The notes beneath the pieces are model-generated. The model ran no database searches and was not told the DNA's origin. It saw nothing but the letters and a program-made list of their open reading frames with translations. Shown one piece after another: positions 53,933 through 63,712 of a DNA stretch of 64,000 nucleotides. The position numbers and the translations under genes are program-made. Location of the stretch: contig JARLGZ010000079.1 in the NCBI GenBank assembly GCA_031292515.1, forward strand, positions 1 through 64,000. The letters run 5' to 3'. Position 1 is the first letter of the stretch. Each line of letters opens with the position of its first letter. This DNA comes from Puia sp. Its GTDB lineage: Bacteria > Bacteroidota > Bacteroidia > Chitinophagales > Chitinophagaceae.

Positions 53933-55852
53933 CTATTTGCTGATGACCTTCATTTCGGTCCGCCGGTTCAATGCGCGACCTTCGTCGGTGGTGTTGCCGG
54001 CAACCGGCAGGCTGTCTCCCCAGCCTTTGAAAGAGAGACGCTGTGCGGCGATGCCTTTGGCCGTCAGATAGCCAACGACGGATTTGGCGCGGTTTTCCGA
54101 CAGCCGCAGGTTGTCGGCTTGTTTGCCGATATTGTCGGTATGACCGTTGATCTGGATCTGCAGGGTAGGGTTCTCCTTCATCAGTTGCACGATTTTGTCG
54201 AGTTCTACCTGGGATTCGGGCTTCAGATCGAATTGGTTGCGATCGAAGAAGATGTTCTTGAGCACGATGGCGGCGTCCTTCTCGATGGGTTGCAGCGGGA
54301 TGTCGATGTTATAGGTCGAGTCTTTTTGTTCCTTGCTGAGCGAGAAATTGGCGGAATAGAAAAGATAACCTCTTCTGTTTACGTTGAATGCATAGTCCCT
54401 GCCTCTGGGCAGGGTGATCAGGTAGTTCCCTGTCGCGTCGGTTTGTAATTTGCTGATCAGCTCTTTGGTTGAAAGATCCGTCAGTTCGACGCTGGAGGGC
54501 AACCCTTTCCGGGTCGACTGGTCGAATACCCTGCCTTTTACCCATAGGGTTTGGGCGGGGCGTATATCGCTGCGGAGCTCGAAGGTGTAGAGGTCCAGGC
54601 CGCCGCGGCTGTCCGCACGGTCGCTGGCGTAGTAGGCGGTCTTGCCATCGGCTGCGATCACGAGACTTCCCTCGTTTTGGATGGTATTGATGGGATATCC
54701 CAGGTTTTCAGGGGTAGTCCAGGTGCCGTCCGGATTTTTCCGGGTGACGAACAGGTCATCCCCGCCATACCCGGGATGGCCGCCGGATGTGAAATACAGG
54801 CTATGGTTGTCCGCGTGGATGAAGGGAGTGCTCTCGTCGGCGCCGGTGTTGATGGTAGGGCCGAGGTTTTCGGGTTGGCTCCAATGGCCGTTCAGCATCC
54901 TGTGGCTTACATAGATATCGCTTCCTCCGTAACCATCGGGCCGGCGGCTGGCGAAGTAGAGATCTCTTTTGTCGGGTGACAGCGAAGGCGCTGATTCCCA
55001 GAATTCGGTGTTGACGGTTGGCCCCAGGTTTTCCGGTGTGCTCCAGCCATCGCCTTCGAGGTAGGAGATATAAAGGTCGCAGCTGCCATAGCCATCGGGG
55101 AAATTGCAGCCCGTGAAGATAAGCCACTGGCCGTCCTGCGAGATATTCTGGGCTCCTTCGTTCATATTGGTGTTGATATTCCCGGAAAGGCCCCTGGCCT
55201 GGCTCCATTGGCCGTTTACCCGGTCGGATTCATAGAAGTCCTCGTTGTTGTTATTCACACGCCGGGTGTAGATCAGCTTATTCCCGTCTATGGTAATGGT
55301 GGGATAGTATTCGGATACCTCGCTATTTATACTGTCTCCCAGGTTACGCGGTTCGAATTTATAGTCGGCCGTCTTGTGTTTTTGGGCATAGTCCACCGCG
55401 AACTGGTAGCAGTTTTGCCGGTATTGCCCGGCTTTGCGGCTGGTTTCGTTGAGATTGGTATCGGTCAGAAAGAGGGTCACGGCGGCCAGCGCCTTGTCGA
55501 AATCCCCCTTGCCGGCGAGATTGATCGAGTAGGGGAGGTTAAAGTCGAAAAAATAGTTGCTGTCGATCGATCGGGCTGTTTCAAAGCCGGTGATGGCTTC
55601 GGGGTAGTTTTTCAGCTCCTGGAACATGCCGGCCATGGAAAGCCATGCGTCCTCGAATTTCGGATCGATTTTTATGGCTTCTTTCATCGACTGAATAGCC
55701 CCTTTAAAATCGTCATTCTGAGCCTGTTCCAGGCCTTTCGAGTAGAGCTGGGCTGCTTTTTTGCCGACTTTTGCGGGATCGTATTGTGCCCTTATCGGAT
55801 GGCTTAAGCATAGGAGATACAGAGATAGTAAGGCGGCACAGAGGTTCTTCAT
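53933..55852 (-). CDS. TPR/PD40/OmpA-domain envelope protein
   Basis: The 639-residue protein has a signal peptide (1-22, ending HPIRAQ). The order is TPR repeats (about 30-110), WD40-like PD40 repeats (about 190-430, with the repeated ENLG and Y(F/Y)AS(D/R)R patterns), a carboxypeptidase-regulatory-like beta-sandwich (about 440-520) and a C-terminal OmpA domain (about 530-636, with NGHTDNIG and RLSENRAKSVVGYL). This architecture is that of the PorE group linked to type IX secretion in Bacteroidota. It has no lipobox Cys. It starts a minus-strand group leading to dprA and guaB. Confidence 0.9.
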   Translation of the reverse strand: MKNLCAALLSLYLLCLSHPIRAQYDPAKVGKKAAQLYSKGLEQAQNDDFKGAIQSMKEAIKIDPKFEDAWLSMAGMFQELKNYPEAITGFETARSIDSNYFFDFNLPYSINLAGKGDFDKALAAVTLFLTDTNLNETSRKAGQYRQNCYQFAVDYAQKHKTADYKFEPRNLGDSINSEVSEYYPTITIDGNKLIYTRRVNNNNEDFYESDRVNGQWSQARGLSGNINTNMNEGAQNISQDGQWLIFTGCNFPDGYGSCDLYISYLEGDGWSTPENLGPTVNTEFWESAPSLSPDKRDLYFASRRPDGYGGSDIYVSHRMLNGHWSQPENLGPTINTGADESTPFIHADNHSLYFTSGGHPGYGGDDLFVTRKNPDGTWTTPENLGYPINTIQNEGSLVIAADGKTAYYASDRADSRGGLDLYTFELRSDIRPAQTLWVKGRVFDQSTRKGLPSSVELTDLSTKELISKLQTDATGNYLITLPRGRDYAFNVNRRGYLFYSANFSLSKEQKDSTYNIDIPLQPIEKDAAIVLKNIFFDRNQFDLKPESQVELDKIVQLMKENPTLQIQINGHTDNIGKQADNLRLSENRAKSVVGYLTAKGIAAQRLSFKGWGDSLPVAGNTTDEGRALNRRTEMKVISK

Positions 55853-56028
55853 TATGGGAAATTACAAATCAAAATGTAAAAACGCATCTTCCGGAGATTT
55901 ATTCTGCGGAGAATGACCGGGTCGGGGCTTTGGGGAAAGGGGCCGCCGCCGTTGGAGAGAGCGCGGGCGGGGGATCTTCCAAAGTTGTCTGAGGCAGGTG
56001 AGAGCCCCGTAATAAAGTTGTGCACGAA

Positions 56029-56673
56029 TTAGGGAACGTGTATATATTTATGAAGTTGCAGGGAGAATTCCCAGCGGGGATGAGCCTTGATATAGTCTAT
56101 GATCAAAGGGGTAATTGTTGCCGATTTACTCCATTCCGGCTGCAGGAAGAGTTTGCAGGAGGGCGCAACCTGTGAGGCGTATCTCTCTGCCCATTCAAAA
56201 TCGCTCTTATTATATACGATCACTTTCAGCTCGTTGGCCAGGGGTAGGATGTCCGGGAGAGGCGCTTTGAATTTTTTTGGGGACAGGCAGATCCAATCCC
56301 ATTCTCCGGTGAGCGGCCACGCTCCTGAAGTTTCTATATGCGTGCTAAAGCCGGCGCGTGCAAGCTGGTCTGTTAATTCGCCACAGTCGTGCATCAACGG
56401 CTCGCCTCCCGTGACCACCGCGAGGCGGCCTGGAAAGCCGGTCGCTTGTCCGACGATCTGACCGATGGTGAAATGCGGGTGTTTTGCCGCGTCCCAGCTT
56501 TCTTTTACGTCACACCAGCTGCAGCCTACGTCACAGCCGGCGAGCCGGATAAAATAGGCGGCCCGCCCCTGGTGAAAACCTTCTCCCTGTATCGTGTAGA
56601 ATGATTCCATAACAGGCAGGGTTGCCGGCGTTCCGGGTTGGTTTTCTCCCGGATGTAAGATAGCAGGTTGCAT
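56029..56673 (-). CDS. queE: 7-carboxy-7-deazaguanine synthase
   Basis: The 214-residue radical-SAM enzyme makes 7-carboxy-7-deazaguanine from 6-carboxytetrahydropterin for queuosine. The iron-sulfur motif CDVGCSWC (Cys-x3-Cys-x2-Cys) and YTIQGEGFHQG start are present. The start was moved from a 108-residue longer ORF, which reads folD in another frame. It follows folD by two bases. Its substrate is the product of a QueD-type protein at 33069 or 33752. Confidence 0.95.
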   Translation of the reverse strand: MQPAILHPGENQPGTPATLPVMESFYTIQGEGFHQGRAAYFIRLAGCDVGCSWCDVKESWDAAKHPHFTIGQIVGQATGFPGRLAVVTGGEPLMHDCGELTDQLARAGFSTHIETSGAWPLTGEWDWICLSPKKFKAPLPDILPLANELKVIVYNKSDFEWAERYASQVAPSCKLFLQPEWSKSATITPLIIDYIKAHPRWEFSLQLHKYIHVP

Positions 56674-56675
56674 AA

Positions 56676-57551
56676 TTAATTTTTGTCTTCCCAGGCTTTG
56701 TAGGTATTCTTCATAAGCGCGGCGATCGTCATGGGGCCTACTCCGCCGGGAACGGGCGTGATATAGGCTGATTTGGGCGCCACTTCTGCAAAGTTCACAT
56801 CTCCTTTCAGGGCAAAGCCGCTTTTGCGGGTTGAATCGGGGACCCGGGTGATGCCAACGTCTATGATGATGGCGCCTTCCTTCACCATGTCTCCGGTTAC
56901 AAACTCGTGTTTTCCCAAGGCTGCAACGAGGATATCGGCCTGCCGGCAGTAGTCTTTCAGACCCCTGGTCTGAGAGTGGCAGAGGGTGACTGTGCAATTG
57001 CCGGGATTGGCGTTCCCGCTAAGCAGGATGCTCATGGGCCTGCCGACGATATTGCTTCTTCCGACGATCACCGCGTGCATTCCCCGGGTATCGATCCTGT
57101 AATGTTCGAGGAGCAGCATGATGCCGTGCGGGGTGGCGGGGATGAAGGTCGGCAGACCCTGTACCATCTTCCCTACGCTGATCGTATGAAATCCGTCCAC
57201 ATCCTTATCCGGATGGACGGCATTGATGATCTTTTCATCCGAGATATGTTTGGGAAGGGGGAGTTGTACAAGGATGCCGTCTACATCGGGGTTGTTGTTG
57301 AGTTCTTCGATGACTTTCAGCAGTTTGTTCTCGCTGATCGTGTCTTCCAGCCGGACGAGTGTGGATTTATAACCGATTTCGGAGCAGGTTCTCACTTTGG
57401 CGCCTACATAAGTTTCGCTGGCGCCGTTGTTGCCGACAAGGACGGCTGCCAGGTGGGGGGTCTTTTTTCCTTCGGCGAGCAGTTGTGCGACTTTGAGGGT
57501 CAGTGAATCCCTGATAGCTCTGGAGGCGAGTTGTCCATCTAATAATTGCAT
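56676..57551 (-). CDS. folD: methylenetetrahydrofolate dehydrogenase/cyclohydrolase
   Basis: The 291-residue bifunctional enzyme interconverts one-carbon units on tetrahydrofolate. It has [16 protein letters not shown] (catalytic Tyr/Lys), [26 protein letters not shown] and [11 protein letters not shown]. Length is normal. It and queE form a two-gene operon. A minus-strand TACCTTTG (57563-57556) five bases before the ATG suggests a leaderless mRNA. Confidence 0.97.
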   Translation of the reverse strand: MQLLDGQLASRAIRDSLTLKVAQLLAEGKKTPHLAAVLVGNNGASETYVGAKVRTCSEIGYKSTLVRLEDTISENKLLKVIEELNNNPDVDGILVQLPLPKHISDEKIINAVHPDKDVDGFHTISVGKMVQGLPTFIPATPHGIMLLLEHYRIDTRGMHAVIVGRSNIVGRPMSILLSGNANPGNCTVTLCHSQTRGLKDYCRQADILVAALGKHEFVTGDMVKEGAIIIDVGITRVPDSTRKSGFALKGDVNFAEVAPKSAYITPVPGGVGPMTIAALMKNTYKAWEDKN

Positions 57552-57555
57552 GGCG

Positions 57556-57563
57556 CAAAGGTA
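57556..57563 (-). promoter_or_regulatory. -7 box of folD-queE
   Basis: On the minus strand TACCTTTG matches TAnnTTTG and ends four bases before the folD start codon. The -33 side is only T-rich (TTTT), so confidence is moderate. Confidence 0.5.
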
Positions 57564-57730
57564 TGATTCGGACGCATAAAAATTGCAGGAGCTGACCAGC
57601 TAATCGCAAGGAGGGCAGGAGATACCGCGGTCTGATCCATGACCTATCAAAAAAAGACATATCTGATGAATAAAGACAAACCGGTCATTTCTTCCCCAAA
57701 ATGAAGGGATCCGGGGCTATTATACCGATT

Positions 57731-57749
57731 TCCGGATGATCATTCCGGA
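57731..57749. promoter_or_regulatory. near-perfect palindrome, possible operator
   Basis: TCCGGA arms flank TGATCA, off perfect symmetry by one base. It lies 18 bases before another palindrome and is a candidate regulator site for the susC operon or folD. No regulator gene is adjacent. Confidence 0.35.
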
Positions 57750-58101
57750 CAAATTCCGATACTTATAAGTGTAATATCAGGGGTATGTGTAAGATTATTT
57801 ACATATACATTAATGATATATGATATTTTGAGCCCCGGATAACGTATAATTGTCAAAAATCAGGTGTAAAACGCACTTATTTTTTTGTTAAATTTAAAAG
57901 TTACACATAATTTCATAACAGTAACAAAACTACGGTCACATGAGAAATTTTTTAATACTTTCAATAGGAAGGCCCCTTTTTTCCCCACTTCATATTTCCC
58001 CGAATTATCGCCCTTTTTTTAGATTTTTTAAAATCTTGCAGCAATTGAAGAAATCGTATTGTCTAACTTTTATCTAAAAGCGGGGGATTTTTAACTTTTT
58101 T

Positions 58102-58131
58102 TTTGGACTTTTTTTAAAATTGTTACTTTTA
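58102..58131 (+). promoter_or_regulatory. promoter of the susC-susD operon
   Basis: TTTG (58102-58105), an 18-base spacer and TACTTTTA (58124-58131), one base from consensus, lie 30 bases before the susC ATG. Confidence 0.5.
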
Positions 58132-58161
58132 CCGCCTCAAAAATTTAAAACTTACAGTCAC

Positions 58162-61100
58162 ATGAGAAAATTTCTGACAATGTTAGGAGTGCTGCTGCTG
58201 TTTTCCTACTGGGCACTCGCACAAACCCACCAGCTAACCGGGCGGGTCCTGGACGACCAGGGCCAACCAGTTCCCTTCGCTACTGTAATCATCAAAAGCA
58301 CGAAACAAGGAGTCAACGCGGACGCCGATGGGAATTATTCCATCAAGGTAAAAGCCGGGGATGTCCTGGTGATCAGCGGGACGGGGATCTCTTCCAAGGA
58401 GTTCCCCGTAGGTTCCGGCGTTTCGATGAATCTTGTCGTTCCCCGGAAGAATAATAACCTGACGGAAGTCGTGGTGACTGCGCTCGGACAGACGCAGAGC
58501 AAGGCCCGGGTTGGTTATTCCACGCAAACATTCAATACGGCCGCGATCAACAAGAATGGGGCAACTGGCGCCCTTGACGGATTAGAGGGTAAGGTCGCCG
58601 GTGCTGATATCTCCAATATCGGCGGACCGGGGTCTTCAACAAAAGTAGTATTAAGAGGTTTTGGCGTCGTGGCCGGGGGTAATAATCAGCCTTTATATGT
58701 GGTCGACGGTGTGCCTTTGAGTGATCAAAATTACATAGGGGGCGCTGCTGTGTCCGGCGGAGCGCTGTCCGGGAACGGGGCTACCACCGGGGGGATCACC
58801 GGGACGGATGGAGCCGACTATGGCAACGGGATGAATAATGTCAATCCGAACGATATCGAGAGCATTACCATTTTAAAAGGAACCGCCGCTTCGTCCCTGT
58901 ACGGCGGGCTTGCAAAGAACGGCGCGATCATGATCACGACCAAGAAGGGGCGTCCCGGAAAATTGAAGATCGAGTATAACGGGTCGGCGAATTTCAGCAA
59001 GGTGGGCAAATTGCCTGATTACGAGACGGAGTTTGGACAGGGATGGGGTGGTGTATTCGTAGCTGACGAGAATGGAAGCTGGGGCCCGAGACTCGACGGA
59101 AAAATGAGACTATGGGGTTCCGTCGTGGACAATTCCCAACTGATCAAGCCTTTTTCAGCAATCAAAAATCCCTTGCGCCAGTTTTATGTGACGGGCCAGG
59201 AATTCAATAACACGCTTGCGTTGTCAGGGGGATCCGAAACAAACCGGTTTTATTTCTCGTACGGTAATGTCACCAGCGACGGGGTCGTCCCGATGAACGC
59301 CAATACGCAACAGCGTAATTCGTTTTCGTTACGAACCAACAGCACATTCGGCAAATTCACATTCAATACTTCGATAAACTATATCAACCAGGCCCTGAAG
59401 GTTCCCAATACTGGTCAGGGTACTTCCAATGGCGGCGGCGTTTTTGAATCCATTTTGCAGATTCCGGTTGATCTCCCAATTAAGGCATTCCGGGACATCA
59501 ACAACAAATTCTTCAATACCAATAATTATTTCACACCCTATGCGGAAAACCCCTATTTCGGGCTGATCGAAAACGGGAACCAGCAAAAATTGGACAGGGT
59601 CTTTGGTAACCTGGATTTTGGTTATAAGTTCACCAACGACTTTAGCGCCGAATTTAGGCTGGGGGGTGATTTTACGGATGCCAGAACCTTCGAGTGGAAG
59701 AACTCAGCGTATGCGCAGCCGGGTAGCTGGGACGGACCCAATGCGAGTAACCCCGAGGGACAATCCCGGGCCTCGGACTACGGCTCCGTGTCAAAAGGCG
59801 CGGACAACTACAGTCTCGTCAATGGAGACTTCATCCTGAAGTATGGCAAAGATCTCGGTAACAATTTCACATTGGACGCGCTTGCGGGGGCCAACTATTA
59901 TTCCAGCACCCAAACGACGGTAGCGACAACTATTACCAATCTCGTCGTTCCCGGTTTTTATAATCTCTCAAACACGAGTAAGCCGGCTACCACCTATAAT
60001 TACGACTTCGACCGAAAAAGAATCGGTGTATATGGCCAGGTCACATTGGGATATTTGGATCAACTGTTCCTTACGGGAAACGTCCGGAATGACTGGTCGT
60101 CTACCCTGCCTATTGGAGCCAACTCGATCTTTTACCCGGGCGCCAACCTTTCCTGGGTCGCTTCGCAGCTGATAAAAAGCGATTTCCTCTCGTACCTGCA
60201 ATTCAGGGCAGCCTACGGAAGGACCGGATCCGATCCGGGCCCTTACCAGGTACTAGCTAAGCTGGGAACGGGAAATATCTCGCTGCCTTTCGGCAACTTG
60301 ACTGTCCCTTTTAATGGGGTTAGCGGTTATGGTGTGAACGATGTTATTGGCAATCCTAACCTGAAACCCATTTTTACGGATGAGCAGGAAGTGGGCGCCA
60401 ACGCCAGATTCTTTAGAGACCGGCTCGGTCTTGATGTCTCTTTATACAATAAGAAAACCAAGGGTCAGATCTTTGCCGTTCCGATCGCGCCTTCAACGGG
60501 TTATACCAATCTTGTTCAAAATCTCGGAACCGTTCAGAACAAGGGCATAGAACTTACGCTGAACGTAACACCCGTTCAAACCAATGATTTCAAATGGTCT
60601 TTCAACTATGTTTTCAGCCGCGACTGGAACAAGGTGCTTAGTCTGACAGGAGCTTCGCAAGATCCATTATTGGTGGGCTTCGCCTCGGCCATCGATGCCG
60701 AAATGCGTGCAGTGGTGGGGAAAACAGTAGCGTCCATTTATAGCGGCACCCCACAATTGTCTCCTTCCGGGCAGGTGGTCGTAAGTGCCGGAACCGGCCT
60801 TCCGGTAGCCAACACCAGCGTCCTGGATCCCAAGCTGGGAATTACCAAGGGTTATTACGGAACGGCGTTGTATACCTATCAGATGGGCTTTTCGAACACC
60901 TTCACTTATAAGGATTTTACGCTCAACTTCTCGCTGGACTTCCGGTATGGTGGCGTCATGTTCAGCAGTACCGCGAACCTGATACTATTTACGGGTAACA
61001 GCGTCACCACGACTTTTAATGACCGCAAGCCATTTATCTATCCTAACTCGGTAGTAGCTAACACGGATGTCAGTGGTCAGACGACTTATACGCCCAGTCA

Positions 61101-61458
61101 CACTTATGTAGGGGCAAGCGGGGCAAGCCAGAGTGATCTCTATTATAACACCTATTCGGAATCCAACAGCTACTCGGGCGCTGCGGACGCACAGCGGATC
61201 ATCGACCGATCTTTCCTGAAATTGCGGGATATCAACCTGTCTTACAACTTACCCAAAAGCTGGGCGACAAAAGTCCGCGCCGGTAGCGCTTCATTGGGTG
61301 TATACGGCAGAAACTTCCTTTTATGGACACCCAAGGGTAATGTATATGTAGATCCCGAAGCTACGCAGGGGGGCAATGATCTCCTGGGTGAATACGGTGA
61401 GTTTACGGGTACCCCGCTCACCAAAACCTATGGGGTTAAGTTAAATGTTGTTTTTTAA
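58162..61458 (+). CDS. SusC/RagA-type TonB-dependent receptor
   Basis: The 1,098-residue outer-membrane channel takes up oligosaccharides or peptides with a SusD-type lid. It has a signal peptide (1-20, ending YWALAQ), a carboxypeptidase-regulatory-like domain (about 22-95), plug domain starting with the TonB-box-like LTEVVVTALG (about 103-112), and a 22-strand barrel. No STN (secretin/TonB N-terminus) domain is present, so it is not the kind linked to an anti-sigma factor. The start MRKFLTML is preferred to an ORF start 42 bases earlier. The partner susD follows 22 bases downstream. Confidence 0.95.
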   Translation: MRKFLTMLGVLLLFSYWALAQTHQLTGRVLDDQGQPVPFATVIIKSTKQGVNADADGNYSIKVKAGDVLVISGTGISSKEFPVGSGVSMNLVVPRKNNNLTEVVVTALGQTQSKARVGYSTQTFNTAAINKNGATGALDGLEGKVAGADISNIGGPGSSTKVVLRGFGVVAGGNNQPLYVVDGVPLSDQNYIGGAAVSGGALSGNGATTGGITGTDGADYGNGMNNVNPNDIESITILKGTAASSLYGGLAKNGAIMITTKKGRPGKLKIEYNGSANFSKVGKLPDYETEFGQGWGGVFVADENGSWGPRLDGKMRLWGSVVDNSQLIKPFSAIKNPLRQFYVTGQEFNNTLALSGGSETNRFYFSYGNVTSDGVVPMNANTQQRNSFSLRTNSTFGKFTFNTSINYINQALKVPNTGQGTSNGGGVFESILQIPVDLPIKAFRDINNKFFNTNNYFTPYAENPYFGLIENGNQQKLDRVFGNLDFGYKFTNDFSAEFRLGGDFTDARTFEWKNSAYAQPGSWDGPNASNPEGQSRASDYGSVSKGADNYSLVNGDFILKYGKDLGNNFTLDALAGANYYSSTQTTVATTITNLVVPGFYNLSNTSKPATTYNYDFDRKRIGVYGQVTLGYLDQLFLTGNVRNDWSSTLPIGANSIFYPGANLSWVASQLIKSDFLSYLQFRAAYGRTGSDPGPYQVLAKLGTGNISLPFGNLTVPFNGVSGYGVNDVIGNPNLKPIFTDEQEVGANARFFRDRLGLDVSLYNKKTKGQIFAVPIAPSTGYTNLVQNLGTVQNKGIELTLNVTPVQTNDFKWSFNYVFSRDWNKVLSLTGASQDPLLVGFASAIDAEMRAVVGKTVASIYSGTPQLSPSGQVVVSAGTGLPVANTSVLDPKLGITKGYYGTALYTYQMGFSNTFTYKDFTLNFSLDFRYGGVMFSSTANLILFTGNSVTTTFNDRKPFIYPNSVVANTDVSGQTTYTPSHTYVGASGASQSDLYYNTYSESNSYSGAADAQRIIDRSFLKLRDINLSYNLPKSWATKVRAGSASLGVYGRNFLLWTPKGNVYVDPEATQGGNDLLGEYGEFTGTPLTKTYGVKLNVVF

Positions 61459-61480
61459 CCAATCAATGAAACAGAAAGAC

Positions 61481-62989
61481 ATGAAAACAGTTAACAGACA
61501 TACGATCATCTGCGCCTGTGTGCTCGCAATCATTCTATTCGATACAGGCTGTAAAAAGCAACTGAATATCAACCAGGATCCAAACTATCCTACTTTGTCT
61601 CAGGGCAATCCCTCGCTGGTATTCCCGGTAGCTGTGCTGGCAACGACTGCGAAGGTCGGCGGAGACCTTGAAATTGTGGGAGGCATGTGGTCGGAACACA
61701 TCGCGCAGGCGGTCCTTTCACAGCAATATACGGATGTGGATTCCTATAACATGCTGAACACGGATGGATTTGTCCAAAATACCTGGGATATCCTGTTCCC
61801 CGATGGCTTGAAAAATTATCAATACGTCATCGATCAGGCGGACACGTTGAAAGACTGGAATTATTATCTGTTAGGAACCGTCATGAAGGCATATACGGCT
61901 GAGATACTCGTGGATCTATATGACCAGATTCCTTTTTCCGAGGCCCTGGGCGGCACTGCGAAGCTGAACCCGAAATTTGACGATGGATATTCTATTTACA
62001 CGGCACTCATTGCAAGCATCGATACGGCCTTGAATAAAGACTTTAAGGCCAGTACTGTCACTGCCCCGGGGGGGCAGGATCTGGTATTCAGCGGCAATAT
62101 CAGCTCCTGGATAGCTTTTGCCAATACACTAAAACTAAAGATGTATCTGCGAATGATCAACGCGCACCCGGATGTTGCTTCCGCTGGTATTATGGCTATG
62201 TATAATGCCGGCGCCACTTTCCTGAATTCAAGCACCGGCGGGGCTAGCGTTACCAACTTTACCAATGCGCCCGGCCTGGATAACCCGCTATACGAACAAA
62301 ACATCCGTTCCCTGAACACGACGGTAAATATCAGGGCGAGTTATACTTTTACCAGCTGGCTGCAGGCCAACGGCGATCCGAGGCTCGCTTTTTTCTTCGG
62401 AAGCCCTTCACCGTTTATCGCCATTAATCAGGGTGATTTTCGTAACGGAGATCCAACCCTTGCCAATGCTGCCGTGTTTGTCGAAACGCCTACCGATCCC
62501 GTGGACTTTATTTCTTTGGCTGAATCCTATTTCCTGCAGGCCGAGGCGGATTTCCGGTATAACGGCGGCTTGAATACCCAAACCCTTTATGAGCAGGGCG
62601 TGTCCGCCGCCTTTGCTGCGACGGGCAATGATGCCACTACTTTTCTTGCTTCGGGAGGAGCTTATGCCTGGGGCGCCGAGAAAGAAAACTCGCAAGTCCT
62701 GGATCCTATCCAGCAGATCATCCGGCAGAAGTGGGCTTCCTGCGCCTTCGGTTGCCATGGTATCGAAAGCTTTTTCGAACACAACCGGACAGGATATCCT
62801 CTGCAGAGCCCGGTATATTCGACGGACGACAGCTATATTCCCGGTCAGATCGTCGTTGCTAAAAACTCCGTTCTGCAACCTGCCACCGCCCTGCCAAAAC
62901 GCCTGATATTCCCGTATGATGAAACGTCCCGGAATACCAATGCGCCGGCGGTAGTGCCGATGACAACCGCTGTATGGTGGAGTAAATAA
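61481..62989 (+). CDS. SusD/RagB-like lipoprotein
   Basis: This 502-residue surface lipoprotein binds nutrients on the SusC channel. The lipoprotein signal ends in DTGC; the mature part begins KKQLNINQDPN. TPR-like helices and the C-terminal region match the SusD-like group 2 (PF12771). The start could be an ATG 15 bases upstream; the closer ATG was chosen. It overlaps nothing but starts 22 bases after susC and continues the operon. Confidence 0.93.
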   Translation: MKTVNRHTIICACVLAIILFDTGCKKQLNINQDPNYPTLSQGNPSLVFPVAVLATTAKVGGDLEIVGGMWSEHIAQAVLSQQYTDVDSYNMLNTDGFVQNTWDILFPDGLKNYQYVIDQADTLKDWNYYLLGTVMKAYTAEILVDLYDQIPFSEALGGTAKLNPKFDDGYSIYTALIASIDTALNKDFKASTVTAPGGQDLVFSGNISSWIAFANTLKLKMYLRMINAHPDVASAGIMAMYNAGATFLNSSTGGASVTNFTNAPGLDNPLYEQNIRSLNTTVNIRASYTFTSWLQANGDPRLAFFFGSPSPFIAINQGDFRNGDPTLANAAVFVETPTDPVDFISLAESYFLQAEADFRYNGGLNTQTLYEQGVSAAFAATGNDATTFLASGGAYAWGAEKENSQVLDPIQQIIRQKWASCAFGCHGIESFFEHNRTGYPLQSPVYSTDDSYIPGQIVVAKNSVLQPATALPKRLIFPYDETSRNTNAPAVVPMTTAVWWSK

Positions 62990-63015
62990 ATTAAATGTCT
63001 TTAAAAAACAGGAAC

Positions 63016-63693
63016 ATGAAAAAACTTGCAATATTCGGCTCACTATTCTTCCTGCTCAGTTTGTCCTCGTGTATAAAGGATAATTTCAACTACCCGCAGG
63101 GAACCGTGGCAGGCTATAAAATCATCTATTTCCCATCCATCGCCATAAATGGCTCCAAATTCCAGGTCGTAATTCAGGGAACCTCCCCAACGGATTCGGG
63201 GGCTACTGCTGTTTTAGACGGGGCGCCTGTTCAGTATACGACCAGTATGACGATCACCAATCAGACCTCTGCGGGAATCTACAATGTCGTCTATACTGCG
63301 GCAAATCCGCAAGGGTATACGGCCAGTGATTTTAGGGTAGTTGTCGTCGTGCCTGCCTCTGTTGCAGCCGATCCAGTGGTGGGCGCCAATGATTTTTCAG
63401 GCACTTATCTGCGCGCGGCAACCGGAGTGACAAGTACCTGGACCAAAATCGGACCCGGCGTGTATACGGTGCAGAACCCGGGAGGGGCTGCGGGAGCGGA
63501 GGGCCTTTATGCAATCCTAACGAACTATTCCGGGAATGACATAGAGATCCCTTCACAAAGCAGTCTTTATTTCAACGGGACGATTTCTACCAGCGGCGCG
63601 GTTTACAAGCCCACCCCGGCTCCGGCTTCTTACAGTTGGGTTTTTAATGCGCCAAACTACGGAACATCTGTCAGGAAATTTGTTGAACAATAA
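63016..63693 (+). CDS. SusD-linked accessory lipoprotein (DUF5012/BT_2262-like)
   Basis: The 225-residue protein starts MKKLAIFGSLFF with a lipoprotein Cys in SLSSC. A beta-rich Ig-like part (about 35-120, VAGYKIIYFPSIAINGS to VVVVVPA) is followed by a second beta domain with GTYLRAATGV. Such proteins sit after SusD genes in Bacteroidota and probably bind ligand at the cell surface. The family name is from memory. It starts 26 bases after susD. Confidence 0.72.
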   Translation: MKKLAIFGSLFFLLSLSSCIKDNFNYPQGTVAGYKIIYFPSIAINGSKFQVVIQGTSPTDSGATAVLDGAPVQYTTSMTITNQTSAGIYNVVYTAANPQGYTASDFRVVVVVPASVAADPVVGANDFSGTYLRAATGVTSTWTKIGPGVYTVQNPGGAAGAEGLYAILTNYSGNDIEIPSQSSLYFNGTISTSGAVYKPTPAPASYSWVFNAPNYGTSVRKFVEQ

Positions 63694-63712
63694 AATATAA
63701 TTATTATATATT

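Larger units (their letters stand above)
57552..58161. other. long region upstream of the susC gene
   Basis: AT-rich and without a proven gene. It holds a near-perfect palindrome at 57731-57749 (TCCGGATGATCATTCCGGA), the palindrome ACTTATAAGT (57760-57769), a small ORF at 57940 whose first 13 bases of context match the real susC start, and the susC promoter. Confidence 0.6.

Noticed and set aside
56674-56997. 108-residue N-terminal extension of queE
   Set aside because: It reads folD in another frame and contains Arg/His-rich sequence unlike any radical-SAM enzyme.
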